Assembly (NCBI GenBank): GCA_947451145.1
Contig: CANFXW010000020.1
Location: 1-61,948, forward strand
Length of the DNA: 61,948 bases
Source of the DNA: Sphingomonadaceae bacterium
GTDB taxonomy: Bacteria > Pseudomonadota > Alphaproteobacteria > Sphingomonadales > Sphingomonadaceae
Reading direction: 5' to 3'
The position numbers were made by a program, and so were the translations under genes. Below the pieces are notes generated by a model, which made no database searches, had not been told where the DNA came from, and was given only the letters and a program-made list of their open reading frames with translations. Shown here one piece after another: positions 1-8,974 of the stretch. Position 1 is the stretch's first letter, and each line of letters begins with the position of its first letter.

Positions 1-121
1 GAGCCTGTTAAGTCATCCGGTGTGCAGCTTTTCAGCCATTCGCCTATCCAGGCACACCAGCCAAGCCTGTCGTGTCAGGCCATGCCAGCGCCGGTTCCCC
101 CGTCCGCTTGCCTTCCCGGCG

Positions 122-1033
122 TCAGTCCGCATTCGCCAGCGGGGGATCGTTGTTGTCTGCGGCAGGTCCACCGTTTGGTGCAACAACCCTGATCTCGCGT
201 TGCGGGAAGGGGATCTTCACGCCGTTATCGCGGAAAATCCGCCACAGCCGCTTGAGCACTTCGCTCTTCACATCGCCGATGCCGTCTTCGGGGTCGTCGA
301 TCCAGATCTGGATTTCAAACTGGATCGCGTTTTCGCCCAGAGCCGTCATCCACACCGTCGGCGCAGGCTTCTTCATCACCCGCGGCGTTTCGCGGGCGGC
401 TTGCAGCATCAGCTTTTCGGCAAAATCGATATCAGTGCCATAGTCGACCCCCACCGGAATCTTCAGCCGCACATCCTTGGTCGAATAGGACCAGTTCTCC
501 ACCTGATTGATCATCAGGTTCTCGTTGGGAATGAGGAACTCGGTCTTGTCGCGGGTGATTACCGATACGGCGCGCAGGCCGATGCGTTTGACTTGGCCGA
601 CTGTGCTGGTTGATCCGACTGTGATGGCAATCACATCACCCGGCTTGATCGATCGGTCCATCAAAAGGATGATCCCGGCCAGCAGGTTGCCAAAGGTCTT
701 CTGCAAGCCAAAGCCGATGGCGAGCCCGAAAGCACCGGAGAACACGGTCAGCGCGGTCAGGCTGATGCCCAGAATGTCCATGCCGAACAGGAAGCAGACG
801 ATCCACACAGCAATCGCCATCAGCTTTTCGCCGAGCAATTGCTCGGTAGCATCAAGCCGCGTCAGCCTGCGGAATACGTGCCGCACCGCCATTGAGGCAA
901 AGCGCGCCACCACCATCATCCCGGCGACAACGATAATCACCATCAACGCCCGCCACAGCGAGATGCGGGTGGAACCATAGGTGAAGCCCAGTTCGTCCAA
1001 CCGGGCGATGATCTCGGCCAGCCGTGCGATCAT
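122..1033 (-). CDS. MscS-family mechanosensitive ion channel
   Basis: Predicted small-conductance mechanosensitive channel of about 303 residues that would release solutes on hypo-osmotic shock at the inner membrane. Two or three hydrophobic helices (around residues 25-90) are followed by a Gly/Ala-rich pore helix (SGAFGLAIGFGLQKTFGNLL) and a soluble beta domain starting near DRSIKPGDVI, which is the standard MscS order. I prefer the ATG at 1033 over the upstream in-frame start at 1045 because 1033 overlaps the metC stop as ATGA, implying translational coupling. It is last in the sseA-metC-mscS run. The family is clear; the gating solute is not known. Confidence 0.9.
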   Translation of the reverse strand: MIARLAEIIARLDELGFTYGSTRISLWRALMVIIVVAGMMVVARFASMAVRHVFRRLTRLDATEQLLGEKLMAIAVWIVCFLFGMDILGISLTALTVFSGAFGLAIGFGLQKTFGNLLAGIILLMDRSIKPGDVIAITVGSTSTVGQVKRIGLRAVSVITRDKTEFLIPNENLMINQVENWSYSTKDVRLKIPVGVDYGTDIDFAEKLMLQAARETPRVMKKPAPTVWMTALGENAIQFEIQIWIDDPEDGIGDVKSEVLKRLWRIFRDNGVKIPFPQREIRVVAPNGGPAADNNDPPLANAD

Positions 1034-2235
1034 GGGGCGCTCCACGCGCCAAGCGCCTGTTCCAGATCGGCAATCAGGTCTCCGGCATCTTCAAGCCCGA
1101 TCGACAGACGAATGCCCGGGCGGGGATCGGGCTGGCTCGCGGTGCGAATGGTTGCCGGGTCTGCTGGCGTCACCAGACTTTCAAAGCCGCCCCATGAATA
1201 GCCGATGCCGAACAGCGCCAGTGCATCGATGAACCGGTTCCGGGCCGCCGCATCGCTGCCGGCAAAAGTGAAGCCGATCAGCCCGCAGCCGCCGGTGAAA
1301 TCGCGCTTCCACAGATCATGTCCGGGCGATCCGGCCAGCATCGGGCAGTAAACTTGCCCAACTTCGCTTCGCCCCGCCAGCCATGTCGCAATCGCCAGTG
1401 CATTCTGGGTGGCCTTTTCCAGCCGCAGAGCCATGGTCCTGAGGCCGCGCAAGGCCAGCGCCGCGTCATCGGGCGAGACGACTTGCCCCATCACATGCGC
1501 ATTGTGGCGCAGCTTCTCGTACCATTGCGGCCCGGCCGTTGCCGAACCCATCATCAGGTCGGAATGGCCGCCAACATGCTTGGTCAGGCTCATCACGCTG
1601 ATATCCGCGCCCTTGGCGAGGGCAGCATAGCCGAGCGGCCCGGCCCAGGTGTTGTCGAGGATCGAGACAATCCCCCGCTGGCGCGCAGCGGCGCAGTGGG
1701 CGGGGGTGTCGTGCACTTCCATGGTCAGGCTACCCGGCGATTCGAGCAGCACGGCGCGGGTATTTGCGCAGGCGTTGGCTTCAATGGCGGCAGGGTCGGC
1801 TGGATCGATCCAGCGCGTTTCCACGCCCAGCGGCTTCAGCAAAGCCCGCGCCATGGTGCGCGATGGCTCATAGGCGTGGTCGGTCATCAGCAGCACGTCA
1901 CCGGGGCGCAGCACCGTGAGCAAGGCTCCGGCAATCGCGGCGACGCCCGAAGGATAGAGCATGGTCCCCGCGGCCCCCGGCTCCAGCTCGGTCAGCGCGG
2001 CGGAGAGCGCCCACTGGGTTGGTGCGCCACGGCGGCCATAGTAGAAATGCCCGTCCGCATTGTGCTTCGGACCTTCCTTCAGCGCCTTGGTATCGGGATA
2101 GAGATGCGTCGAGGCGCGCCAGACCGGCGGGCTGACCACGGCGGAAGGGTGGCCTTCAACCCCGGTCCATTCAGGCTTGCGGCCGAGATGGGTTACGCGC
2201 GTGGCGGCTTTGCGGTCTTCGGAATCTTGGGCCAT
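1030..2235 (-). CDS. metC: Cystathionine beta-lyase (PLP-dependent)
   Basis: Cytoplasmic Cys/Met-metabolism PLP enzyme of 401 residues, predicted to cleave cystathionine to homocysteine, pyruvate and ammonia. Visible family marks are the YGRRGAPTQWAL segment, the cofactor-contacting YPSGVAAI stretch, the Asp of LDNTWAGPLG, and the PLP-binding lysine in SLTKHVGGHSD. The C-terminal YSWGGFESLV and RLSIGLEDAGDLIADL motifs are typical of MetC rather than gamma-synthases. It starts 42 bases after the sseA stop and overlaps mscS by 4 bases. Related gamma-lyases share most of these motifs, so substrate preference is inferred. Confidence 0.92.
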   Translation of the reverse strand: MAQDSEDRKAATRVTHLGRKPEWTGVEGHPSAVVSPPVWRASTHLYPDTKALKEGPKHNADGHFYYGRRGAPTQWALSAALTELEPGAAGTMLYPSGVAAIAGALLTVLRPGDVLLMTDHAYEPSRTMARALLKPLGVETRWIDPADPAAIEANACANTRAVLLESPGSLTMEVHDTPAHCAAARQRGIVSILDNTWAGPLGYAALAKGADISVMSLTKHVGGHSDLMMGSATAGPQWYEKLRHNAHVMGQVVSPDDAALALRGLRTMALRLEKATQNALAIATWLAGRSEVGQVYCPMLAGSPGHDLWKRDFTGGCGLIGFTFAGSDAAARNRFIDALALFGIGYSWGGFESLVTPADPATIRTASQPDPRPGIRLSIGLEDAGDLIADLEQALGAWSAP

Positions 2236-2277
2236 CAGTTTGGCTTACCGGCTGACACTCGCACCCGCAAGCGAGTC

Positions 2278-3129
2278 TCAGGCGGTCTGCGTTTCGCCCA
2301 CTTCTTTGGGCAGGGCGGCATCGCTGCCCCACTCGGTCCAGCTGCCGTCATAGAGCGCGGTGTCTTCCTTGCCGATCAGGTGCAGCGCGAACAGCAGGCA
2401 GCAAGCGGTAACCCCGCTGCCGCAGCTGGTCGTTATCGGACGGGAAAGGTCTACGCCTGCCGCCTCGAACGCAGCACGCAGGCCGGGAACGCCTTTCCAT
2501 GTGCCATCGGCATTGAACAGCTGCCCGACCGGCACGTTCAGGGCGCCGGGGATATGTCCGCTGGCAAGACCGGGCCGGACTTCCTGCTCTGCGCCGGAAA
2601 AACGGGCGGCGCTGCGGGCATCTATTATCTGTTCGCAGCGCGTCGATACATTGGCGAGCACTTCAGCCTTGGTGCGCAGCTGCGTGGTGTCGGCCCAGGT
2701 GGTGAAGTGGCGGCAGCGCAGCGTTTCCACACCACTTGCCAGCGGACGGCCTTGCGCTTTCCATGCGGCTAGCCCGCCGTCCAGGATCGCGACGTTCTGC
2801 GCGCCGAACATGCGGAGCATGAACCATGCCCGCGAAGACGAGCGGATCGCGCTGTCATCATAGATTACGATGCGGCTGCCATCGCCAAGCCCCAACGTGC
2901 GCATGCGGCTGGCGAAGAGCTCTGCCGAGGGCAGGGTGTTTTCCACCGTTGCCTGAGCATCCACCAGCGATTCAAGGTCCATGAACACCGCGCCGGGAAT
3001 ATGCGCAGCGGCATATTCGGCACGCGCATCGCGGCCGGCATCGGGCAAGTGTTTGCTGGCATCGACGATTCTGAGGTCGCTCGCCGCCATTTCGTTGGCG
3101 AGCCACTCAGCCGTCACTAAGCTGTCCAT
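2278..3129 (-). CDS. sseA: 3-mercaptopyruvate sulfurtransferase
   Basis: Two-domain rhodanese-fold enzyme of about 283 residues that transfers sulfur from 3-mercaptopyruvate to thiophilic acceptors. An N-terminal inactive rhodanese domain (IVDASKHLPDAGRD to LDGGLAAWKAQGRPL) precedes a catalytic domain with the active-site loop CGSGVTA. The Gly-Ser-Gly-Val pattern after the cysteine is typical of mercaptopyruvate rather than thiosulfate transferases. The ATG at 3129 has a GAGGAGGT ribosome site about 10 bases upstream; the longer frame to 3177 has none. It is the first gene of the sulfur run with metC. A TGCA-rich palindrome lies about 100 bases upstream (3229-3245). Confidence 0.93.
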   Translation of the reverse strand: MDSLVTAEWLANEMAASDLRIVDASKHLPDAGRDARAEYAAAHIPGAVFMDLESLVDAQATVENTLPSAELFASRMRTLGLGDGSRIVIYDDSAIRSSSRAWFMLRMFGAQNVAILDGGLAAWKAQGRPLASGVETLRCRHFTTWADTTQLRTKAEVLANVSTRCEQIIDARSAARFSGAEQEVRPGLASGHIPGALNVPVGQLFNADGTWKGVPGLRAAFEAAGVDLSRPITTSCGSGVTACCLLFALHLIGKEDTALYDGSWTEWGSDAALPKEVGETQTA

Positions 3130-3228
3130 ACCCGCGCGACCTCCTCTTCGCAGCGAATGGAGCGAGGTTAGCCGCACCGGGCTATTCCGTCGAGTGGGGC
3201 ATTTGGGGCAAACCGCATTGCTTTATTT

Positions 3229-3245
3229 GTGTTGCAGTGCAGCAA
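3229..3245. promoter_or_regulatory. TGCA-centred operator-like site upstream of sseA
   Basis: A 17-base site, GTGTTGCAGTGCAGCAA, lies about 100 bases before the sseA start, at the 3' end of the neighbouring minus-strand gene. The half TGCAGCAA recurs at 23526-23542 and 37614-37630. The layout resembles TGC/GCA-rich sites bound by the polyhydroxyalkanoate regulator PhaR in other alphaproteobacteria. Binding is an inference from similarity between sites. Confidence 0.35.
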
Positions 3246-3255
3246 CGCTTTTGAA

Positions 3256-4458
3256 TCAGGCGACTGCCATTTCAATCTGTCGACGCGAGATGTTGTTCCA
3301 GATTCGCGGCCCCATATCGATCCGTAGCGGCAACAGTCCACCGGTCGAAGCCGCAGACGTTTCACCAATCGCAAATGCAGCAATGGCGCTTGTTTCTGCA
3401 GCCTCGGCGCGAAACCGGGCGAGCGGAACGAACAGCAGCGATTCACCGCTTTTGATCGGGGTGATTTCGGGCAAGGGCAGGCGCAGATCACCGGCCACCA
3501 CGGCCGACTCGCCGGGGGCAAGCGTGGCGATTTCGTGGAGAACCTCTAGCAGCTGACCATCGGTTGCCAATTGCGCTTCGGTTGGCAGCGAGGCGTGGGC
3601 TGAAACCATCGAACCGGCAATCACCACCGGGCCCAGGACCTGGGATCCCTTGTTCGTCACCGTCAGCCGGTATGACAGGCTGGTGCTGGTCAGTGTCGCG
3701 CTCATCCGCACAGTCTCAAGCGACAGCGACAGGGTTTCGCGGCCAAAGGCGGGCCTGACCGGGGTCTCTACCGGCGGGAGGGGAGAAGGCGTTGGAGCAG
3801 TGGCGGGGGCGGCCTTGGGCGCCGATTCTGGCTCTGGCGCAACGCCTGCATCAGGGGATGGTTCATTCGCGACCAGCCAATCGGCTTCGCTCCAATCGTC
3901 TTCCGCCACCTTTGCCGGACGGCCATGCAGCCACCACCCGCCAAGGGCCAGAACGGCCGCGACGATGGCCAGCAACCACGGCCACGAAAGCGGCATGGAC
4001 TGGCCCGTGGCTTGCGGCGCAGGAATGGGCGCGGCGGTGCTGGCTGCCGCTACGGGAACCGGGGTGGGGGAAGGGCTGCTTGTCGTAGCCTCAGCCGCCG
4101 GTGTCGCCGATGGCGTTTCACTGGGCGTCGGCGCGGGCGTGCGGTTCGCTCTGGCTGTGGGCGCGGGCGAGGGAGAAACGACGGGCGGGCGCGAGGCGAC
4201 CGGGGCAGGAATTGTCCGCGACGGTGCCGGGGCGGGGGCGCTTGCCGTTGCGCTGGGTGTCGGGCTTGGCGTTGGTGTGGCGGTGCGTACTGGTGTGACC
4301 GGGCGAAGCACCGGATGCTCGGAATCGGTCGGGCCCTGAATGCGCGGCGTGGGCGTGCCTGCCGGTGGCAGCCGGAAATCGCCCGTCGCCTGCGCAGTCA
4401 CGACTTGCGGCAGTGCGATGGCCATTGCGGCCATTGTCAGTGCCCAAATCGCGCGCAT
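3256..4458 (-). CDS. Pro/Ala/Thr-rich membrane protein of unknown function
   Basis: About 400 residues. A signal peptide (MRAIWALTMAAMAIALPQVVTA) is followed by a roughly 110-residue low-complexity Pro/Ala/Thr/Ser segment, a transmembrane helix (SWPWLLAIVAAVLALGGWWL, near residue 160), a second Pro-rich stretch, and a C-terminal soluble domain (about residues 235-400) that looks like a beta-rich adhesion or Ig-like fold (LSYRLTVTNKGSQVLGP). The ATG at 4458 was chosen because it opens the signal peptide; the upstream extension is not hydrophobic. It lies between sseA and the divergent queF. I do not recognise a named family; a periplasm-facing structural role is a guess. Confidence 0.75.
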   Translation of the reverse strand: MRAIWALTMAAMAIALPQVVTAQATGDFRLPPAGTPTPRIQGPTDSEHPVLRPVTPVRTATPTPSPTPSATASAPAPAPSRTIPAPVASRPPVVSPSPAPTARANRTPAPTPSETPSATPAAEATTSSPSPTPVPVAAASTAAPIPAPQATGQSMPLSWPWLLAIVAAVLALGGWWLHGRPAKVAEDDWSEADWLVANEPSPDAGVAPEPESAPKAAPATAPTPSPLPPVETPVRPAFGRETLSLSLETVRMSATLTSTSLSYRLTVTNKGSQVLGPVVIAGSMVSAHASLPTEAQLATDGQLLEVLHEIATLAPGESAVVAGDLRLPLPEITPIKSGESLLFVPLARFRAEAAETSAIAAFAIGETSAASTGGLLPLRIDMGPRIWNNISRRQIEMAVA

Positions 4459-4574
4459 TGATCCTCGTCCCCTCGCTTTGCCCCAGCCAACAGGCCGGGC
4501 CGTGAATAGCCGGTGAACCGCTGCACATAAACCGCTGACTTGTGCAACGGGAAAGATGGCGGCATGGCAGCAGA

Positions 4575-5036
4575 ATGAGTGATATTCCTGCATCGCCACT
4601 GCACCTTGGCCAGCTTTCCGCACTGCCTGCCTCGCCGGAAGCGGCAGTGCTGGACTATGTTCCCAACCCGCGCACCGGGTCGCTCTATCTCGTGCGGTTT
4701 TCCGCGCCGGAGTTTACCTCGCTGTGCCCGGTTACCGGGCAGCCCGACTTTGCCCATCTGGTGATCGACTATGCCCCGGCTGAACGGATCGTCGAATCGA
4801 AAAGCCTCAAGCTGTTCCTCGGATCATTCCGCAATCACGCCGGATTTCACGAGGACGTGACTCTGGGTATTGGCCAGCGCCTGTACGCGGAAATGGCGCC
4901 GCATTGGCTGCGCATCGGCGGTTACTGGTATCCACGCGGCGGCATGCCGATCGATGTGTTCTGGCAGTCCGGCAACCCGCCGGAAGGTTTGTGGCTGCCC
5001 GATCAGGGGGTCGCCGGCTATCGCGGCCGGGGCTAA
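4575..5036 (+). CDS. queF: NADPH-dependent 7-cyano-7-deazaguanine (preQ0) reductase
   Basis: Short (type I) QueF of 153 residues that reduces preQ0 to preQ1 in the queuosine tRNA-modification pathway. The nucleophilic cysteine sits in [12 protein letters not shown] (Cys51, with Asp58 as the partner acid), and the QueF signature is [24 protein letters not shown] at 4575 is chosen over the TTG at 4542. The radical-SAM step enzyme queE of the same pathway lies about 43 kb away at 47938-48669, so the pathway is split within this window. queF is divergent from the Pro-rich membrane protein gene and converges on a small membrane protein. Confidence 0.95.
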   Translation: MSDIPASPLHLGQLSALPASPEAAVLDYVPNPRTGSLYLVRFSAPEFTSLCPVTGQPDFAHLVIDYAPAERIVESKSLKLFLGSFRNHAGFHEDVTLGIGQRLYAEMAPHWLRIGGYWYPRGGMPIDVFWQSGNPPEGLWLPDQGVAGYRGRG

Positions 5037-5045
5037 TCCCGCCGG

Positions 5046-5369
5046 TCAATCGTCCAGCGGCAGTTCTTCCCGTTTTCTCTGGTCTGTCAGCCGCCTGCGC
5101 TTTTGCCGCCGCTCATATCCGTAATAATAACTGCTGCGCAGTTTTTCGGGCGGTGCATTCCAGAACTCTGCAATTGGCGCAACGATTGCCCGAATCAGCA
5201 TAACCACAACCATTGTCACCAAAAGCAGCAGATAAAGCGGCAGACTCAGCGGCAGAGTGATCAAAAATGCACGGCGCACGCCCAAAGGCCAGCTGAGCGG
5301 TGATACTGCCCACAGCCAGAAGTTATCGAGCCTACTATTTTGTGCCGTTTTTGCCACGATTAGTGCCAT
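5046..5369 (-). CDS. Small membrane protein of unknown function
   Basis: About 107 residues from the ATG at 5369 (a start at 5393 is also open). It has one long or two short hydrophobic segments (RRAFLITLPLSLPLYLLLLVTM and VVVMLIRAIVAP) followed by a strongly basic, Tyr-rich C-terminal tail (RSSYYYGYERRQKRRR) that ends acidic. The charge pattern suggests a membrane anchor with a cytoplasmic nucleic-acid- or phospholipid-facing tail, but this is inference. It ends 9 bases from the queF stop, convergently. No family recognised. Confidence 0.6.
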   Translation of the reverse strand: MALIVAKTAQNSRLDNFWLWAVSPLSWPLGVRRAFLITLPLSLPLYLLLLVTMVVVMLIRAIVAPIAEFWNAPPEKLRSSYYYGYERRQKRRRLTDQRKREELPLDD

Positions 5370-5388
5370 ATTTGCTTGAGTTGGGAAT

Positions 5389-5403
5389 CGCAATCGAATT
5401 GCG
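5389..5403. promoter_or_regulatory. Perfect 6-bp inverted repeat, possible operator
   Basis: CGCAAT-CGA-ATTGCG is a perfect dyad in the divergent intergenic region between the small membrane protein and the amidohydrolase. Flanking bases extend the symmetry imperfectly. It may bind a dimeric regulator controlling one or both genes; no family can be assigned. Confidence 0.3.
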
Positions 5404-5608
5404 GTTCACCAAGGGATCAACAATTGCAAAACGGCATGGTCCCTTTAGAACAAGACGATTTCATTCACTGCTGCCCGCAGGTAGAACCTGAAATTCCCCC
5501 ATTGTCATGCCAGACTGGTGGCGCATTTGGCGGCAGTTCGCGCCGGAGTTGATTTTGTCAGAATTGGTCGGTGCAAATTCGGTAATTGACCCAGTGGCTC
5601 CGCCGCTG

Positions 5609-6958
5609 ATGCTGCGTTCTGTCGAGCTTGATGGAGCGATTGCCGATGTCAGCATCCGCCAAGGCAAGGTCAATGCCATAGGTTCAAATCTGCCCGCAGA
5701 ATCGGGAATGACAGTTATCGCGGGGCAGGGGCACGCTCTGCTGCCCGGTTTGCACGACCACCACATCCATCTGAATGCGACAGCCGCAGCAATGGCTTCG
5801 GTCTGGTGCGGCCCGTCCGGAGTGCGCGATGCCGATGCGCTGATCAAGGCGCTGTTTGCCGCGCCCGGCAGCGGCTGGCTGCGCGGTATTGGCTATCACG
5901 ACAGCGTGGCCGGGGAATTGGACCGGAGCTGGCTCGATCAGCATGGCCCTGACCGGCCAATCCGGATCCAGCACCGCAGCGGCCGCATGTGGATCATGAA
6001 TTCGCGCGCATTGGCCGAACTGGGCATCGATGGCAAAAGCGACGGGCGATTGCTCGATAGTGACAGCTGGCTACGAGATCGCATGCCCTCGGCGCTGCCC
6101 GACCTCTCCGAAGTGGGAGCCTACCTGGCATCAAAGGGTATCACCGGCCTTACCGAAACGACCCCGCGCAATGGCTTGTCCGATTATCGGCGGCTGGCCT
6201 CGGCCGGCCTGGCGCAGCGCCTGCTGGTCATGGGAACCGCCGACTTGAACGGTGCGCCGCCCATGGCAATGGCGCGAATAGGCGCAACCAAATTCCATTA
6301 CCACGATCACGATCTGCCAACCTTGGAAGATCTGGTCCGCCGCGTTGCTGAATCGCACGATGCCGGTCGCCCTGTCGCATCGCATTGCACCACGCCTGCC
6401 GAACTGATGCTGACCTTGCTCGCCATGGAAGAGGCTGGCCCCATGGCTGGGGATCGCATCGAGCACGGCTCGGTCATAAGCCCGGACAATGCCGAATGGA
6501 TCGCCCGGCTTGGCCTGACCGTGGTGTCACAGCCCCATTTCCTCACCGAGCGCGGCGATGCCTATCTGGCAGATGTGGATGAGCAAGACCGGCCCTGGCT
6601 CTATCGCCTTGCCGGGCTCAAGCGGCAGGGTATTGCCTTGGCTGCGGGAAGCGACGCCCCCTTCGGCAGTGCTGATCCGTGGCAGTCGATGGCCGCTGCA
6701 GTCAGCCGCTACCCGGGCTTTGGCGAGGACGAGGCGCTGACGCCCGAAGAAGCGCTGGCGCTGTTCACAGGTCCACCCGAAGCCCCCGGAGCAGGTCCGC
6801 GCAAGGTCGCTCCCGGCCAGGCTGCCGACCTCTGCCTGCTGGACCGGCCATGGTCAGCGGCACGGGCTGATCTGGCCTCAGTGGGCGTGCGGCTCACACT
6901 GGTTGGGGGGCGGCAGGCCTACGCCTCATCCGGTGAAATTGCTCAGCACCGAAGCTGA
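5609..6958 (+). CDS. Amidohydrolase family 3 metallohydrolase
   Basis: About 449 residues of the YtcJ-like amidohydrolase group, which hydrolyse amide or ring bonds using a metal centre in a TIM barrel. The start domain LRSVELDGAIADVSIRQGKV leads to the metal-binding HxH motif in LLPGLHDHHIHLNATAAA. Later ligands are seen in VASHCTTPAELML, DRIEHGSVI and the catalytic Asp in LAAGSDAPFGSADPW. The start is uncertain: 5609 fits family N-termini, while an upstream ATG at 5507 would add 34 residues; neither has a strong ribosome site. It ends two bases before the stop of the convergent crotonase-family gene. Substrate unknown. Confidence 0.85.
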   Translation: MLRSVELDGAIADVSIRQGKVNAIGSNLPAESGMTVIAGQGHALLPGLHDHHIHLNATAAAMASVWCGPSGVRDADALIKALFAAPGSGWLRGIGYHDSVAGELDRSWLDQHGPDRPIRIQHRSGRMWIMNSRALAELGIDGKSDGRLLDSDSWLRDRMPSALPDLSEVGAYLASKGITGLTETTPRNGLSDYRRLASAGLAQRLLVMGTADLNGAPPMAMARIGATKFHYHDHDLPTLEDLVRRVAESHDAGRPVASHCTTPAELMLTLLAMEEAGPMAGDRIEHGSVISPDNAEWIARLGLTVVSQPHFLTERGDAYLADVDEQDRPWLYRLAGLKRQGIALAAGSDAPFGSADPWQSMAAAVSRYPGFGEDEALTPEEALALFTGPPEAPGAGPRKVAPGQAADLCLLDRPWSAARADLASVGVRLTLVGGRQAYASSGEIAQHRS

Positions 6959-6960
6959 AA

Positions 6961-7938
6961 TCACTCAATCGCGTCAATCAGGCCCCAGTTCAAAGCCGTC
7001 GCGGCCGAAATCCGCCGCGCGGAAAGCATCATTTCCGCCGCACGCTGCCGCCCGATCCGCCGCGGAATGCTGACGGTGCCGCCGGCTCCAGGGATCAAAC
7101 CATATTTGATTTCCGGCAGCTGGAACCATGCATCGGGTGACGCGACAACCCGGCGGGCAAAGGCGGCGATCTCAATTCCCGCCCCGATCACAGCGCCTTG
7201 TGTCCGAACTTCCAAGCGGTCTGCGATAGAGACCACGCGCTGCGCAGGGAGCCTGACTGATCGCACCCAATGCGCCGTTGCCGGGTCGCTGCTGGTGCCG
7301 AATTCAGCCAAATCGCCGCCGACAGAAAAGCATCGTCCGGCACCTTTCAGAACAACTTTGCCGATTTCCGCATCAAGCCGCGCCAGATCAAAGGCTTCGC
7401 AAAGGGCATCGCGCATCTCCACCCCGATGGCATTGCGGCTTCGCGGCCGGTTCATGGTCAAAAGCAGTTCGCGCGGCTGACGATCGATCAGCAGGGCTGG
7501 TCCTTCTTCGGCAATGCCATTGTCAATTTGGACGGAAGCTCTCCACGCCCTGAATTCCGGGCCGAACTGCAGCGTCGCATAGGCCATGCTTTCCGCAGAC
7601 AAGGCAGCCTTGACCGGCTGCGATGCCGAGGCGCGCAAGTGTTGGACAAGAACCATCGCGGCAAAGGGCGCGGCCATGATGTTGTTCATCAATTGGCGCA
7701 AATGCGCTTCATCAGGCAAAACGACATCGCATATGTCTGCCAGCGCACCCTGGCCGATCCCGATAATCGGGCAGGGCAGACCTTCAAGCGCCGCGCCTAG
7801 CCGTGCATCGGAATTGTCGAGACGGAAAACCAGCGCCGGGCGCTCACTGCCCGGGCCGAATTCATCCGGCGAAGGATGCGCGCCGATCAGATCCGCCAGC
7901 TGAACCGGTGACAGGGGCATTGGCGTTTTCGAACTCAT
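6961..7938 (-). CDS. Enoyl-CoA hydratase/isomerase family protein with N-terminal extension
   Basis: 325 residues. The crotonase fold begins only near residue 145 (ALLIDRQPRELLLTMNRPRSRNAIG) and shows the oxyanion-hole segments FSVGGDLAEFG and QGAVIGAGIEIAAFA, then LPEIKYGLIPGAGGTVSIPRRIG. The preceding 140 residues are unusual: they contain stretches (CDVVLPDEAHLRQLMNN, ALSAESMAYATLQFGPEF) that read like a degenerate acyl-CoA enzyme or crotonase C-terminus. It is divergent from the SDR and CoA-transferase genes and likely works with them on an acyl-CoA substrate in the cytoplasm. Hydratase versus isomerase activity cannot be told from sequence. Confidence 0.85.
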   Translation of the reverse strand: MSSKTPMPLSPVQLADLIGAHPSPDEFGPGSERPALVFRLDNSDARLGAALEGLPCPIIGIGQGALADICDVVLPDEAHLRQLMNNIMAAPFAAMVLVQHLRASASQPVKAALSAESMAYATLQFGPEFRAWRASVQIDNGIAEEGPALLIDRQPRELLLTMNRPRSRNAIGVEMRDALCEAFDLARLDAEIGKVVLKGAGRCFSVGGDLAEFGTSSDPATAHWVRSVRLPAQRVVSIADRLEVRTQGAVIGAGIEIAAFARRVVASPDAWFQLPEIKYGLIPGAGGTVSIPRRIGRQRAAEMMLSARRISAATALNWGLIDAIE

Positions 7939-8186
7939 CCCCGGCTGGCACCCCTGGATAGACTGTTACAATTGCGCACGCTGTGCGACCACATCGGCAT
8001 CACTTTGCGGATCGCCTTTCCCAAGTCGTTTGTTTCCGGGCATCCTGCAAGGGCTGAGTTTGCATTCCGGAGTGATCGTTGTGCCGGAAATGTTTTTGGC
8101 TCTCACCTCTGTTCTGGCTTCGGCCTTGATCTGGCGGTAGTTTGTTGACGTACCAAAGCGAATGGCTGGGCAGGGGGAGAATTCCA

Positions 8187-8969
8187 ATGACGAGCGACAT
8201 CTTTGATCTTTCCGGAAAGACGGCCTTGATCACCGGATCATCGCGCGGCATCGGCAAGGCCATCGCAGAAGCCATGGCGGCCCGCGGCGCCAATGTTGTC
8301 ATTTCGTCGCGCAAGCAACAGGCCTGCGATGCTGTTGCCGAGAGCATCAATGCACAGGGCCAGGGCAAGGCGATTTCTGTGCCGGCCAACATCGCCGACA
8401 AAGCCAGCCTCCAGCAACTGGCTGCAGCAACGCTGGTTGCATTTGGCCAGATTGACATCCTTGTCTGCAATGCCGCCAGCAATCCCTACTACGGTCCAAT
8501 GGAGGGCATTTCGGACTCGCAATTCGAGAAGATCCTGCACAACAACATCATGTCGAGCCACTGGCTGGTGCAGATGACCGCCCCGGCCATGCGGCAGCGG
8601 CGCGATGGTTCGATCATCATCGTTTCCTCGATTGGCGGGTATCGCGGATCGGCCGCACTCGGTGCCTATAACGTCTCGAAGGCCGCCGATTTCCAGCTGG
8701 CGCGGAACCTCGCCGTGGAATTCGGGCCGGACAATGTGCGGGTAAATTGCATCGCTCCCGGCCTGATCCGCACCGACTTTGCCCGATCCCTTTGGGAAGA
8801 CGAAGCCAATCTCAACAAGGCTCTGCGCGGCACGCCGCTAGGCCGGATCGGCGAGCCAGAGGAGATTGCCGGAGCTGCCATATTCCTTGCCAGTCCGGCA
8901 GGCCGCTTTGTTACGGGCCAGTCAATCGTGGTCGATGGCGGATCAACAATCACACTGGGCGGCAACTGA
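8187..8969 (+). CDS. SDR-family NAD(P)-dependent oxidoreductase
   Basis: Classical short-chain dehydrogenase of 260 residues. The Rossmann cofactor motif is TGSSRGIG (near residue 15), followed by NAASNP, and the catalytic Ser-Tyr-x3-Lys set is in VSSIGG and YNVSKAA. The C-terminus FLASPAGRFVTGQSIVVDGG is typical of DHRS4/FabG-like members. The ATG at 8187 is preceded by AGGGGGAGA. It is followed 5 bases later by the CoA-transferase GTG, so the two are co-transcribed. A role in oxidising a hydroxyacyl or alcohol intermediate is inferred from the neighbouring crotonase and CoA transferase. Confidence 0.9.
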   Translation: MTSDIFDLSGKTALITGSSRGIGKAIAEAMAARGANVVISSRKQQACDAVAESINAQGQGKAISVPANIADKASLQQLAAATLVAFGQIDILVCNAASNPYYGPMEGISDSQFEKILHNNIMSSHWLVQMTAPAMRQRRDGSIIIVSSIGGYRGSAALGAYNVSKAADFQLARNLAVEFGPDNVRVNCIAPGLIRTDFARSLWEDEANLNKALRGTPLGRIGEPEEIAGAAIFLASPAGRFVTGQSIVVDGGSTITLGGN

Positions 8970-8974
8970 CGACC

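Noticed and set aside
1..121. Gene fragment at the left edge
   Set aside because: No frame with a recognisable protein; it is downstream of mscS and shows no clear terminator or RNA.
7939..8186. Small gene in the gap between the crotonase-family gene and SDR
   Set aside because: Open frames there lack ribosome sites and protein-like composition; the gap is probably the divergent promoter region.
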